This document shows positions 16,288-24,547 of a stretch of DNA of 64,000 nt, in pieces. The stretch's first letter is position 1; each line of letters begins with the position of its first letter. A model generated the notes under the pieces. That model ran no database searches. It worked only from the letters and a program-made list of their open reading frames with translations, and had not been told where the DNA came from. This DNA is from Paenibacillus alginolyticus DSM 5050 = NBRC 15375 (lineage in GTDB: Bacteria; Bacillota; Bacilli; Paenibacillales; NBRC-103111). The position numbers and the translations under genes were made by a program. Where the stretch lies: positions 1 to 64,000 of the forward strand of contig NZ_AUGY01000004.1 in assembly GCF_000422905.1 (NCBI RefSeq), in the 5' to 3' direction.

Positions 16288-17751
16288 TTGAAAAAGATGA
16301 AGGTTATTTTGACGCTATCACTTTCGGCGCTCATGATTCTATCTGGTTGCTCAGAGAGTTCTTCCCCCAAATCCACTGCAACTGACCAAAAGGGAAGTGT
16401 ATCATCTCCATCAACAACTACCACTGAAAAACCGAAAGTGTTAAAAGTGCTATACGCTACAGTTGAAGCTGGATCTGAAGCGATTATCGATGCTGCTAAG
16501 AAATATGAGAAGCAGACCGGTATTACGATTGAGATCAATACGTTCCCTTACAATAACCTTCAGGAGAAAGTTTTCTCGGAGTTAGCACAAAAAAGCGATC
16601 ACTATGATCTCATTGCCATTGATACTTCTTGGGTTCCTAAACTAATTCAGCATATTGAACCTATGTCGGCCTACATTAAAAACTCAAAGTCACCGGATTC
16701 TATTAAGCTGAATGATTTTATTCCCAAAGTCTTTTTGGATACATCCGTAGCTAAAAAAGATGCGCCTCAAACGAATCCTCCGCAAATGGAAGAGATTGAT
16801 TTAGATAAAATTACTTCGGCCGGTTTCGATGTCTGGAGCCTTCCCCTGCAGTCGAATGTGCTGACTGTAAGTTATAGAAAAGACCTTTTCAATGATCCGA
16901 AAAACAAAGAAGAATTTAAGAAGCAGTTCAATCATGAGTTGGCAATTCCTCAAACCTTGGATGAGTACTTAGATATTGCAAAGTTTTTCACACGAGACAC
17001 CAATAATGACGGAAAAATGGATATGTACGGTACGACACTCATGGGTAAGAAGCATGAGGCGAACTTTGTGGATTACAAATCGTTCTTAAGTGACTTTGGC
17101 GGTAATATTTTTGACGACAAATTAAAGCCGGTTTTCAATGATGAGAAGGGTGTTAAAGCCTTAGAGACATACGGCAGCTGGATCAACCAGTATAAAGTTA
17201 CGCCTCCTGGTGCGCTCACCTATACTTGGGATGAAGTGGCTACGGTGTTCGGTTCGGGCCAAGTCGCGATGGGAATGAATTATCACGATATGAAGCTTGA
17301 TCCGAAAGTAAAAGGCGGCGAGGTGGGTTACTTCGAATTCCCAGGCGTGAAAAATGGTGACAAGCTCGTTAGAGGTCCGCACTTTGGTTCATGGGGTATC
17401 GGCATGAGCAAGTATTCCAAGAACAAACAAGCTGCGTATGAGCTTGCCGAATTCTTAGCTAGCCCGGAAGTACAGAAAGGCTACCTTAAATTCAATCAGC
17501 ATGTAACAAGAAATTCGGCGTACGAGGCAGCGAATGCTTTGCCGGATGCGACTACTAAAGAGTACTATCACGTACTTGGCGAGTCCCTAAAGGTTGGAGT
17601 GGGACGCCCGCATGTTACGAATTATGATCAGGTGTCGGAAGCGGTTCAAATCTCCGTCAGTGATTACTTAACTGGCAAAAAAGATGCAAAGAAAGCGCTG
17701 GACGATGGCGCAAAGCAAGTTGAAGCTCTTATGAAACAAGCTGGCTACTAG
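16288..17751 (+). CDS. Sugar ABC transporter substrate-binding lipoprotein
   Basis: A ~487-residue type-1 (MalE-like) extracellular binding protein. The N-terminus is a lipoprotein signal: KKMK, a hydrophobic core and the lipobox LSGC, followed by a Ser/Thr-rich linker. Mature sequence has the family's ITIEINTFPYNNLQEKV and SDHYDLIAIDTSWVP. The start is TTG 16288, seven bases after AAGGGGTT; an in-frame ATG at 16270 would place that Shine-Dalgarno inside the gene. It captures a carbohydrate or polyol for the two permeases that follow. No ATPase gene is present, so a shared MsmX-like ATPase is expected. A stable stem-loop separates it from the permease genes. Confidence 0.88.
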   Translation: MKKMKVILTLSLSALMILSGCSESSSPKSTATDQKGSVSSPSTTTTEKPKVLKVLYATVEAGSEAIIDAAKKYEKQTGITIEINTFPYNNLQEKVFSELAQKSDHYDLIAIDTSWVPKLIQHIEPMSAYIKNSKSPDSIKLNDFIPKVFLDTSVAKKDAPQTNPPQMEEIDLDKITSAGFDVWSLPLQSNVLTVSYRKDLFNDPKNKEEFKKQFNHELAIPQTLDEYLDIAKFFTRDTNNDGKMDMYGTTLMGKKHEANFVDYKSFLSDFGGNIFDDKLKPVFNDEKGVKALETYGSWINQYKVTPPGALTYTWDEVATVFGSGQVAMGMNYHDMKLDPKVKGGEVGYFEFPGVKNGDKLVRGPHFGSWGIGMSKYSKNKQAAYELAEFLASPEVQKGYLKFNQHVTRNSAYEAANALPDATTKEYYHVLGESLKVGVGRPHVTNYDQVSEAVQISVSDYLTGKKDAKKALDDGAKQVEALMKQAGY

Positions 17752-17765
17752 TAGATATTAAAATG

Positions 17766-17799
17766 GCAGACGCTTGAAGATATTCAGTCAAGCGTCTGC
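17766..17799 (+). other. Intercistronic stem-loop between binding-protein and permease genes
   Basis: A perfect 12-bp stem (17766-17777 with 17788-17799, 10-nt loop) sits in the 70-bp gap and lacks a T tract. Such hairpins commonly stabilise the upstream message, so the binding protein would be made in excess over the permeases. Confidence 0.7.
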
Positions 17800-17822
17800 A
17801 TATAACGGAGTTGAACTGGGTG

Positions 17823-18704
17823 ATGAAACTAAATCGGGATGGAAGTCTAACGAAGTACATGTTGTTTGTACCTACGATGGTCGTTCTCATATCAATGACG
17901 ATCGTGCCATTTATCTTTTCACTGTTAACAAGCTTGACGAACTATAAAGCGACAGAGCCAGAGAAATGGAATTTTGTCGGCCTTAATAATTTCGTTCGAG
18001 CGGTTACGGATCAGGATGTTCAAGCTTCTTTTATTAACACACTTGAGTATGTCTTCGGGGCTGTAGCGATAGAATTTGTTCTTGGAATTCTGATTGCTTT
18101 GTTATTAAATCGTAAAATGCGTGGTATCACTTTTATTCGGACGCTGCTGCTTTTGCCCATGATGGCAACTCCCGTTGCTGTTGGACTCTTGTGGAGATGG
18201 TTGTTGAATACGGATTTCGGTATCATCAATTATTACTTGCAATCTTGGTTCGGAATTATGGGTCCTAATTGGCTCGCAGAAAGCAAGCTTGTCATGCCAG
18301 TGGTCATCGGTGTTGATGTTTGGCAATGGACACCGTTCATGGTTTTATCGTTACTCGCAGGATTGCAATCGCTTTCTGATGATCCCATTGAAGCAGCTTG
18401 GATGGATGGAGCTTCTCCGTGGCAATTGTTCTGGCACGTAACACTGCCTCAGTTGCGATCGATCATCCTGGTGGTCTTGTTGATTCGTATCATTGATGCC
18501 TTCAAATCCTTCGATGTGGTCTGGACGTTAACGAATGGCGGACCTGGAATCAGTACGGAATTACTAAGCTTGCGTGTGTATCGCGTTGCGTTTAAGTTTT
18601 GGGAAACAGGCTACGCTTCAGCAATCTCCTGGTTGTTTTTAATTGTAGTGATTTTAATTACTTCTCAGTTCATTCGATTTCTCTATAGAGAAACGGGCAA
18701 ATAA
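17823..18704 (+). CDS. Sugar ABC transporter permease, MalF type
   Basis: A ~293-residue inner-membrane permease with six predicted helices. It carries the cytoplasmic EAA loop EAAWMDGASPWQLFWHVTLPQL that contacts the ATPase, and the RIIDAFKSFDVVWTLTNGGP segment typical of MalF/UgpA-like CUT1 permeases. In-frame starts exist at 17811 (TTG) and 17820 (GTG); ATG 17823 is preferred because GGAG lies directly against the TTG. It pairs with the MalG-type permease 40 bp downstream. Confidence 0.88.
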   Translation: MKLNRDGSLTKYMLFVPTMVVLISMTIVPFIFSLLTSLTNYKATEPEKWNFVGLNNFVRAVTDQDVQASFINTLEYVFGAVAIEFVLGILIALLLNRKMRGITFIRTLLLLPMMATPVAVGLLWRWLLNTDFGIINYYLQSWFGIMGPNWLAESKLVMPVVIGVDVWQWTPFMVLSLLAGLQSLSDDPIEAAWMDGASPWQLFWHVTLPQLRSIILVVLLIRIIDAFKSFDVVWTLTNGGPGISTELLSLRVYRVAFKFWETGYASAISWLFLIVVILITSQFIRFLYRETGK

Positions 18705-18744
18705 ACACGAATTAGTAGCGTAATGAGGATGTGAAGACGTAGGC

Positions 18745-19581
18745 ATGAAAACGAAAAAATTCGTTTGGAACAGGCTCCTGGACATTTTGACATATCTCTT
18801 GTTGATTATCTCCATATTTCCAATAGCCTGGATGGTTTTGACTTCCCTTAAAACTTCATGGGATGCTCAAGCGCTGCCGCCAGTATGGGCCTTTGTTCCA
18901 ACGTTAGAAAATTATATCTCCTTGTTCACGAATAAGAGCTCTTCGAATCCATTTGGCAGTTTGTTATGGAACAGTACGATTGTATCGCTCGTTTCCACCG
19001 TGCTGTCCGTAGTTTTTGGTGCGCTGGCAGCCTACTCCTTATCGCGGTTTAGGCTTAAAAAAGGAAAAGACATAGCCATTTGGATCTTGTCTACACGCAT
19101 GTTTCCACCCGCTGCTACGTTAGTTCCAGTTTTTATGATGATGAGCTGGTTTAATTTAATCGATACGTATGCAGCGCTGATCATTCCTTATACAGCATTC
19201 AATTTATCGTTTGTCGTTTGGATGTTAAAAGGCTTCTTCGATGATATTCCGGTTGATTTAGAAGAAGCGGCAACGGTTGACGGTTGTTCAAGAATGTCTG
19301 CTTTCACACGAATTATTTTGCCTTTAGTAGCACCTGGATTAGCCGCTACTGCGATCATTTGCTTAATGTTTAGCTGGAACGAGTTTATGTTTGCTTTAGT
19401 TCTTTCAAGAAATGATGCGGTCACAGCACCTGTTATCGCGAATCAATTCGTCACGATGTATGGCGTGAAGTGGGGAGAACTAACAGCGGCTTCGACGCTA
19501 ATGACAGCACCTGTTTTGTTCTTCGCGATTCTGGTTAGGAATCATATGATCAAAGGCTTAACGATGGGTTCAGTTAAATAA
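18745..19581 (+). CDS. Sugar ABC transporter permease, MalG type
   Basis: A 278-residue permease with six predicted helices. The EAA loop is EEAATVDGCSRMSAFTRIILPL and the C-terminus ends KGLTMGSVK, as is usual for MalG/UgpE-type CUT1 permeases. It forms the membrane channel with the preceding MalF-type protein and would need an ATPase encoded elsewhere. It is followed after 24 bp by a dehydrogenase gene with a strong Shine-Dalgarno, so the operon continues. Confidence 0.88.
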   Translation: MKTKKFVWNRLLDILTYLLLIISIFPIAWMVLTSLKTSWDAQALPPVWAFVPTLENYISLFTNKSSSNPFGSLLWNSTIVSLVSTVLSVVFGALAAYSLSRFRLKKGKDIAIWILSTRMFPPAATLVPVFMMMSWFNLIDTYAALIIPYTAFNLSFVVWMLKGFFDDIPVDLEEAATVDGCSRMSAFTRIILPLVAPGLAATAIICLMFSWNEFMFALVLSRNDAVTAPVIANQFVTMYGVKWGELTAASTLMTAPVLFFAILVRNHMIKGLTMGSVK

Positions 19582-19605
19582 TCGAATATTCTGGAGGAGA
19601 TTGAG

Positions 19606-20646
19606 ATGAAAACAATGAAGGGCGTTGTTTTTCCAGGTAACAAGCAAGTACTAATCAAAGAATTTCCGATTCCAGTTCCCGGACCGGGTGAGGTCCTTAT
19701 CCAATTGAAGGCCTCTGCCATTTGCCGTAGTGATATGAGCATCTATTACGGGAATCCTGTTGTCGGAGGCGATGCTGCAAAAACAGGATGTACGATTCCT
19801 GGGCATGAACCGGCGGGACTTGTCGTTCAAACCGGAGATGGCGTTGCTTCTATTAAAGTTAATGACCGTGTAGCTGTTTACTTGGCATCCGGTTGCGGTG
19901 AATGCTCGAATTGCAAAAGCGGGTACATGATGTTTTGTAAAGCTTGGCAATGTATTGGTTTCGATTTGCATGGTGGAGATGCGGATTACATGGTAGTACC
20001 GGAAAAAAATTGTATCAAAATTCCAGATTCCCTGAGCTATGTGGCGGCCGCAGTTTCGACGGATGCTGTCGGTACCTTGTATCATGCGCAAAAAAGACTT
20101 CAAATATCAGGAAAAGATACGTTGGTTATTTTTGGTCTGGGCCCCATGGGCGGAGCAGGAATTTTGGTAGCCAAAGCGCTGGGAGCTACAGTTATCGCCG
20201 TTGATATGATTGACGAACGGTTGGAGCTTGCCCAAAAAGAGCTTGGTGCGGATTATATCATTAACGGAAAAAACGAAGATGCAGTCCAGCGCATTCTTGA
20301 AATTACCGGAAATAGGGGAGCCGATGCCGCAGTGGATTGTTCAGGCAGTCCGATTGCAGAGAATCAGGCACTCGATTGCGTAAGGCCTCATGGAAGAGTG
20401 GCTTTTGTCGGTGAAAGCAGAGAAACAACGATCAAACCTAGCGAGCAGCTTATCCGCAAACAGTTAACCCTTCTTGGTTCCTGGTATTTTCCAATCCATG
20501 AATATGAAGAAATTTGCGAGTTCATTGTTAGAAAAAACGTACCGGTTGAAAAGCTGGTCACACATACGTTCCATTTGGAACAGGCAGAAGAAGCTTTCCG
20601 CATGTTTGATGAAAGAAAGACAGAAAAAGCCGTTTTTGTTTGGTAA
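19606..20646 (+). CDS. Zinc-dependent alcohol dehydrogenase (MDR family)
   Basis: A 346-residue medium-chain dehydrogenase. The catalytic zinc site is built from the Cys in AICRSD, the GHEPAG motif and a later acidic residue. The structural zinc is held by the four cysteines of CGECSNCKSGYMMFC. The Rossmann motif is GLGPMGGAG. Close relatives are threonine/sorbitol/polyol dehydrogenases. It starts at ATG 19606 after TGGAGGAGATTGAG. In this operon it probably oxidises a hydroxyl of the imported polyol or of a product; specificity cannot be predicted. Confidence 0.87.
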   Translation: MKTMKGVVFPGNKQVLIKEFPIPVPGPGEVLIQLKASAICRSDMSIYYGNPVVGGDAAKTGCTIPGHEPAGLVVQTGDGVASIKVNDRVAVYLASGCGECSNCKSGYMMFCKAWQCIGFDLHGGDADYMVVPEKNCIKIPDSLSYVAAAVSTDAVGTLYHAQKRLQISGKDTLVIFGLGPMGGAGILVAKALGATVIAVDMIDERLELAQKELGADYIINGKNEDAVQRILEITGNRGADAAVDCSGSPIAENQALDCVRPHGRVAFVGESRETTIKPSEQLIRKQLTLLGSWYFPIHEYEEICEFIVRKNVPVEKLVTHTFHLEQAEEAFRMFDERKTEKAVFVW

Positions 20647-20682
20647 TCATACATCATTAAAATGATGAAAGGAGCATTTCGA

Positions 20683-21537
20683 ATGAAGGGTATTTCTTTT
20701 AACACATGGGTTTATAGCAGTTTTCCTGTTTGGGTTCCCTCTTACCCCTTGGAGGAGGTCATCAAAAGGTTATCTCGCATGGGGTACGACGGGATTGAAG
20801 TTGGTTGTGCCAGCCCGCACGCATGGCCTGATTATTTATCAAAAGAGCGTAGACAAGAAATAAAGGGTCTGTTAAAAGCACACAGACTGGATGTTTCATC
20901 TATGCTGCCAGCTCCTGGCGGCGGACCTGGAGTTAATCCAAGCTCGCCGACTAAGGAAGAGCGTGAATTCACCATTAAGCATTACAAAGATGTGATTCGT
21001 CTAGCCCATGAATGGGAATGTCCTACAGTCATTTGGATTGCAGGCTGGGTTGTATTCGGCACTTCGCAACAGGAAGCATGGAACTATAGTCTTCAAGGAC
21101 TGATAGAGTGTGCGGAGTTTGCGAAAGAATTAGGAATAACCATCGTCGTTGAACCTACGCCAACAGATGGCAATTTAATTGAAACCGCAGATGATGCGCT
21201 GCTTCTAGCAGAACAATCCGGTCTAGATAACGTCAAGGTCATGTTTGATACGTTTCATGCTTTATATCGTAATGAGGTTTCAAGCGATTACGTCTATCGT
21301 ATGAAAGATAAACTGCATCATATCCATATATCTGATGTGGATCGTCTGCCGCCGGGTCAGGGTACTTGCAATTTTGATGCGGTCATGAGAGCGCTTAAAG
21401 AAATTGATTATAAAGGCTATTTATCGATGGAGGTTGGATTCAATACTAGAAAAGCCGATCCTGATTGGTATGCTTCAACATCAATTGAATATTTAAGAAA
21501 GAAAATGGATGAAATCGGTTGGATTCAAACCAAATAA
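20683..21537 (+). CDS. Sugar phosphate isomerase/epimerase (xylose isomerase-like TIM barrel)
   Basis: A 284-residue TIM-barrel protein of the AP-endonuclease-2/IolE/IolI family. Metal-binding acidic and His residues are recognisable in VVEPTPTDGN, MFDTFHALYR, HHIHISDVDR and SMEVGFN. The start is ATG 20683 with AAAGGAG eight bases upstream; the in-frame ATGs before it overlap that Shine-Dalgarno. The family includes inosose isomerase and dehydratase, and tagatose/psicose epimerases. With the Gfo/Idh gene it suggests inositol-type or keto-sugar chemistry. Confidence 0.85.
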   Translation: MKGISFNTWVYSSFPVWVPSYPLEEVIKRLSRMGYDGIEVGCASPHAWPDYLSKERRQEIKGLLKAHRLDVSSMLPAPGGGPGVNPSSPTKEEREFTIKHYKDVIRLAHEWECPTVIWIAGWVVFGTSQQEAWNYSLQGLIECAEFAKELGITIVVEPTPTDGNLIETADDALLLAEQSGLDNVKVMFDTFHALYRNEVSSDYVYRMKDKLHHIHISDVDRLPPGQGTCNFDAVMRALKEIDYKGYLSMEVGFNTRKADPDWYASTSIEYLRKKMDEIGWIQTK

Positions 21538-21559
21538 GACCATTAAAGGAGGAAACAGT

Positions 21560-22723
21560 ATGTCTGCTACAAATTATAAAAGGGACTATAGCCTAACAGG
21601 CCCGGAAAACCAACGGGCACAGGACAAAGGGTTAGCATCAGCCGATTGGTACAAGTGTCCGATTCCCCGTCAAACGATGAAGGAGCTAATGAAGCGAAAG
21701 GACTGGCCGGGTATACGCGATACGCTGCTCTGGCTCGTAATGCTCGCTGGGGCAGGTTATCTTGCGTACCTCTCATGGGGAACTTGGTGGGCGATTCCAG
21801 CATTTTTCTTCTACGGAACCCTCTACATGACGCCTGGTGACTCAAGATGGCATGAGACGGCTCATGGAACACCGTTCAAAACACCGTGGATCAACGAACT
21901 TATGAATCAAGTGTCCGCGTTCATGATTCTAAGGGCACCTACGCCTTGGCGCTGGAGTCATTCCCGCCATCATACGGATACCATCATCGTCGGACGTGAT
22001 GCAGAGATTTTTGCGCCGAGACCGCCTGTATATCGCGATATTCTTAGAGAAATATTTAGACTCTTTGGCGCCCCGATCGACGTTTGGAAACATATCATGC
22101 ACTGTTTTGGCAAGATGCATCCAACGGAGAAGGATTTTGTACCTGAAACTGAGTGGCGCAGATGTTTTCTAGAATCACGTATTACCGTACTTATCTATGT
22201 GGGAATCGTTGTTTGGTGTATAAGCGTGGATAGTATCCTGCCGGCGATGTTTATCGGCTTACCGTCCTTCTACGGCAACTTTATCAACGTTCTGGAGGCG
22301 CTTTCTCAGCATGTTGGTTTGCATGAGGATGTACTCGATCATCGTTTGAACACGCGTACAATTTATATGAACCCTTTCATGAGATTCATTTACTGGAACA
22401 TGAACTATCACATTGAGCATCACATGTTCCCAATGGTCCCTTATCACGCACTGCCTGCCTTGCATAAAGAGATGAAGCATGACTGTCCGGAACCTTATCG
22501 CAACTTGTTCTCCGCACTATGTGTAGTTATTCCGGCACTCTGGAAGATGCGTAAGGATCCAGGGTATACGACTGTACGCCCGCTGCCGCCTACCGCGAAC
22601 CCATTTAAATATGGACCGCATCCTTATGGAACTGTGCAATGGCCAGGCGACCCTAGAAAAGGGTTGCAAGCGCATGCCGCAAGAGGAGCTTTTACCAACG
22701 GCGCAAATCAAAGAACACTGTGA
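21560..22723 (+). CDS. Membrane diiron oxygenase of the fatty acid desaturase superfamily
   Basis: A 387-residue integral membrane protein with hydrophobic helices near residues 55-90 and 205-245. It carries the three histidine boxes of the desaturase/AlkB-like diiron superfamily: HETAH (98-102), HSRHH (134-138) and HIEHH (284-288). The start is ATG 21560 after AAAGGAGG. The family includes desaturases, hydroxylases and oxidative demethylases. It is encoded with its own Rieske ferredoxin and FAD reductase and with a formaldehyde dehydrogenase inside a sugar-uptake operon, so lipid desaturation is unlikely; hydroxylation of a methyl group on the imported compound is the favoured reading (inference). 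Confidence 0.87.
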   Translation: MSATNYKRDYSLTGPENQRAQDKGLASADWYKCPIPRQTMKELMKRKDWPGIRDTLLWLVMLAGAGYLAYLSWGTWWAIPAFFFYGTLYMTPGDSRWHETAHGTPFKTPWINELMNQVSAFMILRAPTPWRWSHSRHHTDTIIVGRDAEIFAPRPPVYRDILREIFRLFGAPIDVWKHIMHCFGKMHPTEKDFVPETEWRRCFLESRITVLIYVGIVVWCISVDSILPAMFIGLPSFYGNFINVLEALSQHVGLHEDVLDHRLNTRTIYMNPFMRFIYWNMNYHIEHHMFPMVPYHALPALHKEMKHDCPEPYRNLFSALCVVIPALWKMRKDPGYTTVRPLPPTANPFKYGPHPYGTVQWPGDPRKGLQAHAARGAFTNGANQRTL

Positions 22724-22800
22724 GTTATTGAAAGGCCGGATGCAAACGACGGGGGCCTGTCGCCCCTCTTACTAGATATTCATTACATTTGGAGGTATTT

Positions 22801-23121
22801 ATGATACTAAAAACTTGGATTGAAGCATGCGCTGCCGATGATATCGATAAGGAAGATGTCATCCGATTTGATCATGGTGACCGAACTTTTGCTATTTATC
22901 GCACAACTCAGAGTGAGTATTATGCGACAGACGGTTATTGCACGCATGAGAAATTTCATCTGGCAGATGGGCTCGTCATCGGTTCTTTAATTGAATGTCC
23001 GAAACATAATGGTCGACTTGATTACAAAACGGGAGAAGCCAAGCGCGTACCGATATGCGCCAAAATTAAGACTTATCCCGTTAAAACGGAAGCGGGTAAG
23101 GTCTACATCATGATCGACTAG
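22801..23121 (+). CDS. Rieske-type [2Fe-2S] ferredoxin
   Basis: A 106-residue soluble electron carrier. The Rieske cluster ligands are Cys47-x-His49 (GYCTHEKF) and Cys66-x2-His69 (IECPKHNG), with the usual spacing for bacterial oxygenase ferredoxins (BphF/CarAc-like). The start is ATG 22801, directly after GGAGGTATTT; a TTG at 22789 lies in that Shine-Dalgarno. It lies between the diiron oxygenase and the FAD reductase, and should shuttle electrons from the reductase to the oxygenase. Confidence 0.92.
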   Translation: MILKTWIEACAADDIDKEDVIRFDHGDRTFAIYRTTQSEYYATDGYCTHEKFHLADGLVIGSLIECPKHNGRLDYKTGEAKRVPICAKIKTYPVKTEAGKVYIMID

Positions 23122-23131
23122 GAGGAACGAC

Positions 23132-24370
23132 ATGACCGAATTTGGAATGGTGATTGTCGGCGCAGGCGAGGCCGGCGCCCGGGCGGCTGTCGAGCTTCGG
23201 ACTCAGGGTTGGACAGGAACGATAACTCTAATAGGCGAAGAAAAATGGAAACCTTATGAACGTCCTCCGCTTTCTAAAAGCTTGCTGGTCGATGAGGATA
23301 ACCCCACACCTGTGTTTATCCTGGATAATGAAAAATTAGTGCAGCATGATATTAGGTTCTTATCTGACAGTACAGTAATAGGGATTGACCGAATTAGCCG
23401 TACAGTTGAACTAGCGGATGGTCTGACGATTCGGTATGATCGGCTCTTACTTGCCACAGGAGCACGACCACGCAGGTTTTCCTTAGAGGGTTCCGATACT
23501 TCGAGCGTACTATACCTGCGGACATTTTCTGACGCACTCACACTTCGCGAGCGTTTGAGCCCTGGTAAGCATGTTGCCGTAATCGGAGGTGGCTTCATTG
23601 GCCTAGAAGCTGCGGCGAGCGCTGTTCAACGAGGCTGCTCGGTAACTCTCGTCGAACTTGGGCCGCGAATACTGATGCGAGGTGTCCCCAAAGAAATAGC
23701 CGACATTGTTGAAGCGCGGCATCGTGCTGCTGGTGTCGAGTTTAAGTTCGGGGTTACCATTGAAAGAATCGATAGTAACAATGACCGAACTGACATCGTT
23801 CTTGCGGATGGAACTATCATCAGCTGCGACGCCTGCCTTATCGGAATTGGAGCTATGCCTGAAACAACATTAGCTGCAAAGTGCGGTCTCGAAATCGAAA
23901 ATGGCATTTGTGTTGACGCCATGCTCGGAACGAGTGATCCGGATATTTTTGCTGCCGGTGATTGCTGCTCATTTCCGCACCCTGTTTATGCAGGAGAGCG
24001 AATTCGACTTGAAGCATGGCGCAACGCGCAGGATCAGGGTTCACTTGCAGCGCGCAACATGCTGGGTGCGGAGGAAGCTTATACCATCGTGCCTTGGTTC
24101 TGGTCCGACCAATATGAACTCACTTTACAAGTAACTGGATTGCCTAACCACGGTGATAGAATTATTAGTCGAAATATTGGGGAAGTTGGGAAGCTGTTCT
24201 TTCATATTGCCAGCGATGGAAGGTTGGTTGCGGCAAGCGGTGTTGGACCTGTTGCTAGCATAGCACGAGACATTCGTCTAGCGGAAATGCTCATTCATCA
24301 GCAAGCGCGACCGGATGCGCTAGCCTTGGCGAACCCGGACGTGAAACTAAAGACACTACTGCAAGGTTGA
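23132..24370 (+). CDS. FAD-dependent ferredoxin reductase
   Basis: A 412-residue NAD(P)H:ferredoxin reductase of the BphA4/putidaredoxin reductase type. The N-terminal FAD motif is VIVGAGEAGARAA, followed by YERPPLSK, ATGARPR, the NAD-binding VIGGGFIGLEAAA and the late FAD contact DIFAAGDCCSF. A reductase C-terminal domain occupies roughly the last 90 residues (PWFWSDQYELTLQVTGL). GGAGGAACGAC precedes the start. It completes a three-component oxygenase system with the two genes upstream. Confidence 0.9.
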   Translation: MTEFGMVIVGAGEAGARAAVELRTQGWTGTITLIGEEKWKPYERPPLSKSLLVDEDNPTPVFILDNEKLVQHDIRFLSDSTVIGIDRISRTVELADGLTIRYDRLLLATGARPRRFSLEGSDTSSVLYLRTFSDALTLRERLSPGKHVAVIGGGFIGLEAAASAVQRGCSVTLVELGPRILMRGVPKEIADIVEARHRAAGVEFKFGVTIERIDSNNDRTDIVLADGTIISCDACLIGIGAMPETTLAAKCGLEIENGICVDAMLGTSDPDIFAAGDCCSFPHPVYAGERIRLEAWRNAQDQGSLAARNMLGAEEAYTIVPWFWSDQYELTLQVTGLPNHGDRIISRNIGEVGKLFFHIASDGRLVAASGVGPVASIARDIRLAEMLIHQQARPDALALANPDVKLKTLLQG

Positions 24371-24410
24371 GTGTTGATGATTGCCAAGTTGATAATTGGA
24401 GGTAAATGAA

Positions 24411-24515
24411 ATGGACGTAATGGTACAGGTGATGAATGATTTGGATCTATGGTTGCAATTGGTGCTAGGCTTTGTAGCTTGTTTGTTGATAACTGCTGTC
24501 GTTTCTTTGTGGTAA
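24411..24515 (+). CDS. 34-residue single-helix membrane microprotein
   Basis: A short gene with a textbook GGAGGT (24398-24403) seven bases before ATG and a TAA stop. The product has a short N-terminus with two Asp residues (MDVMVQVMNDLD) and one hydrophobic helix of about 21 residues (from WLQLV to VVSLW). There are no charged residues in the helix and no signal-peptidase site. It lies in the 177-bp gap between the reductase and formaldehyde dehydrogenase genes, in the same direction. It could be a small subunit or stabiliser of the membrane diiron oxygenase. I recognise no family; gene status rests on the Shine-Dalgarno, the helix and the spacing. Confidence 0.6.
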   Translation: MDVMVQVMNDLDLWLQLVLGFVACLLITAVVSLW

Positions 24516-24547
24516 AAACAAAAGAAGAGTATGAAGGAGTGACATAG

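Noticed and set aside
21560..22723. Simple fatty acid desaturase for membrane fluidity
   Set aside because: The gene is embedded in a sugar-uptake operon and has dedicated Rieske ferredoxin, reductase and formaldehyde dehydrogenase partners. It is kept as an alternative only if phylogeny places it among lipid desaturases.
22740..22772. Terminator between the diiron oxygenase and ferredoxin genes
   Set aside because: A short GGGGC/GCCCC stem is present but lacks a T tract, and the three-component system is expected to be co-transcribed.
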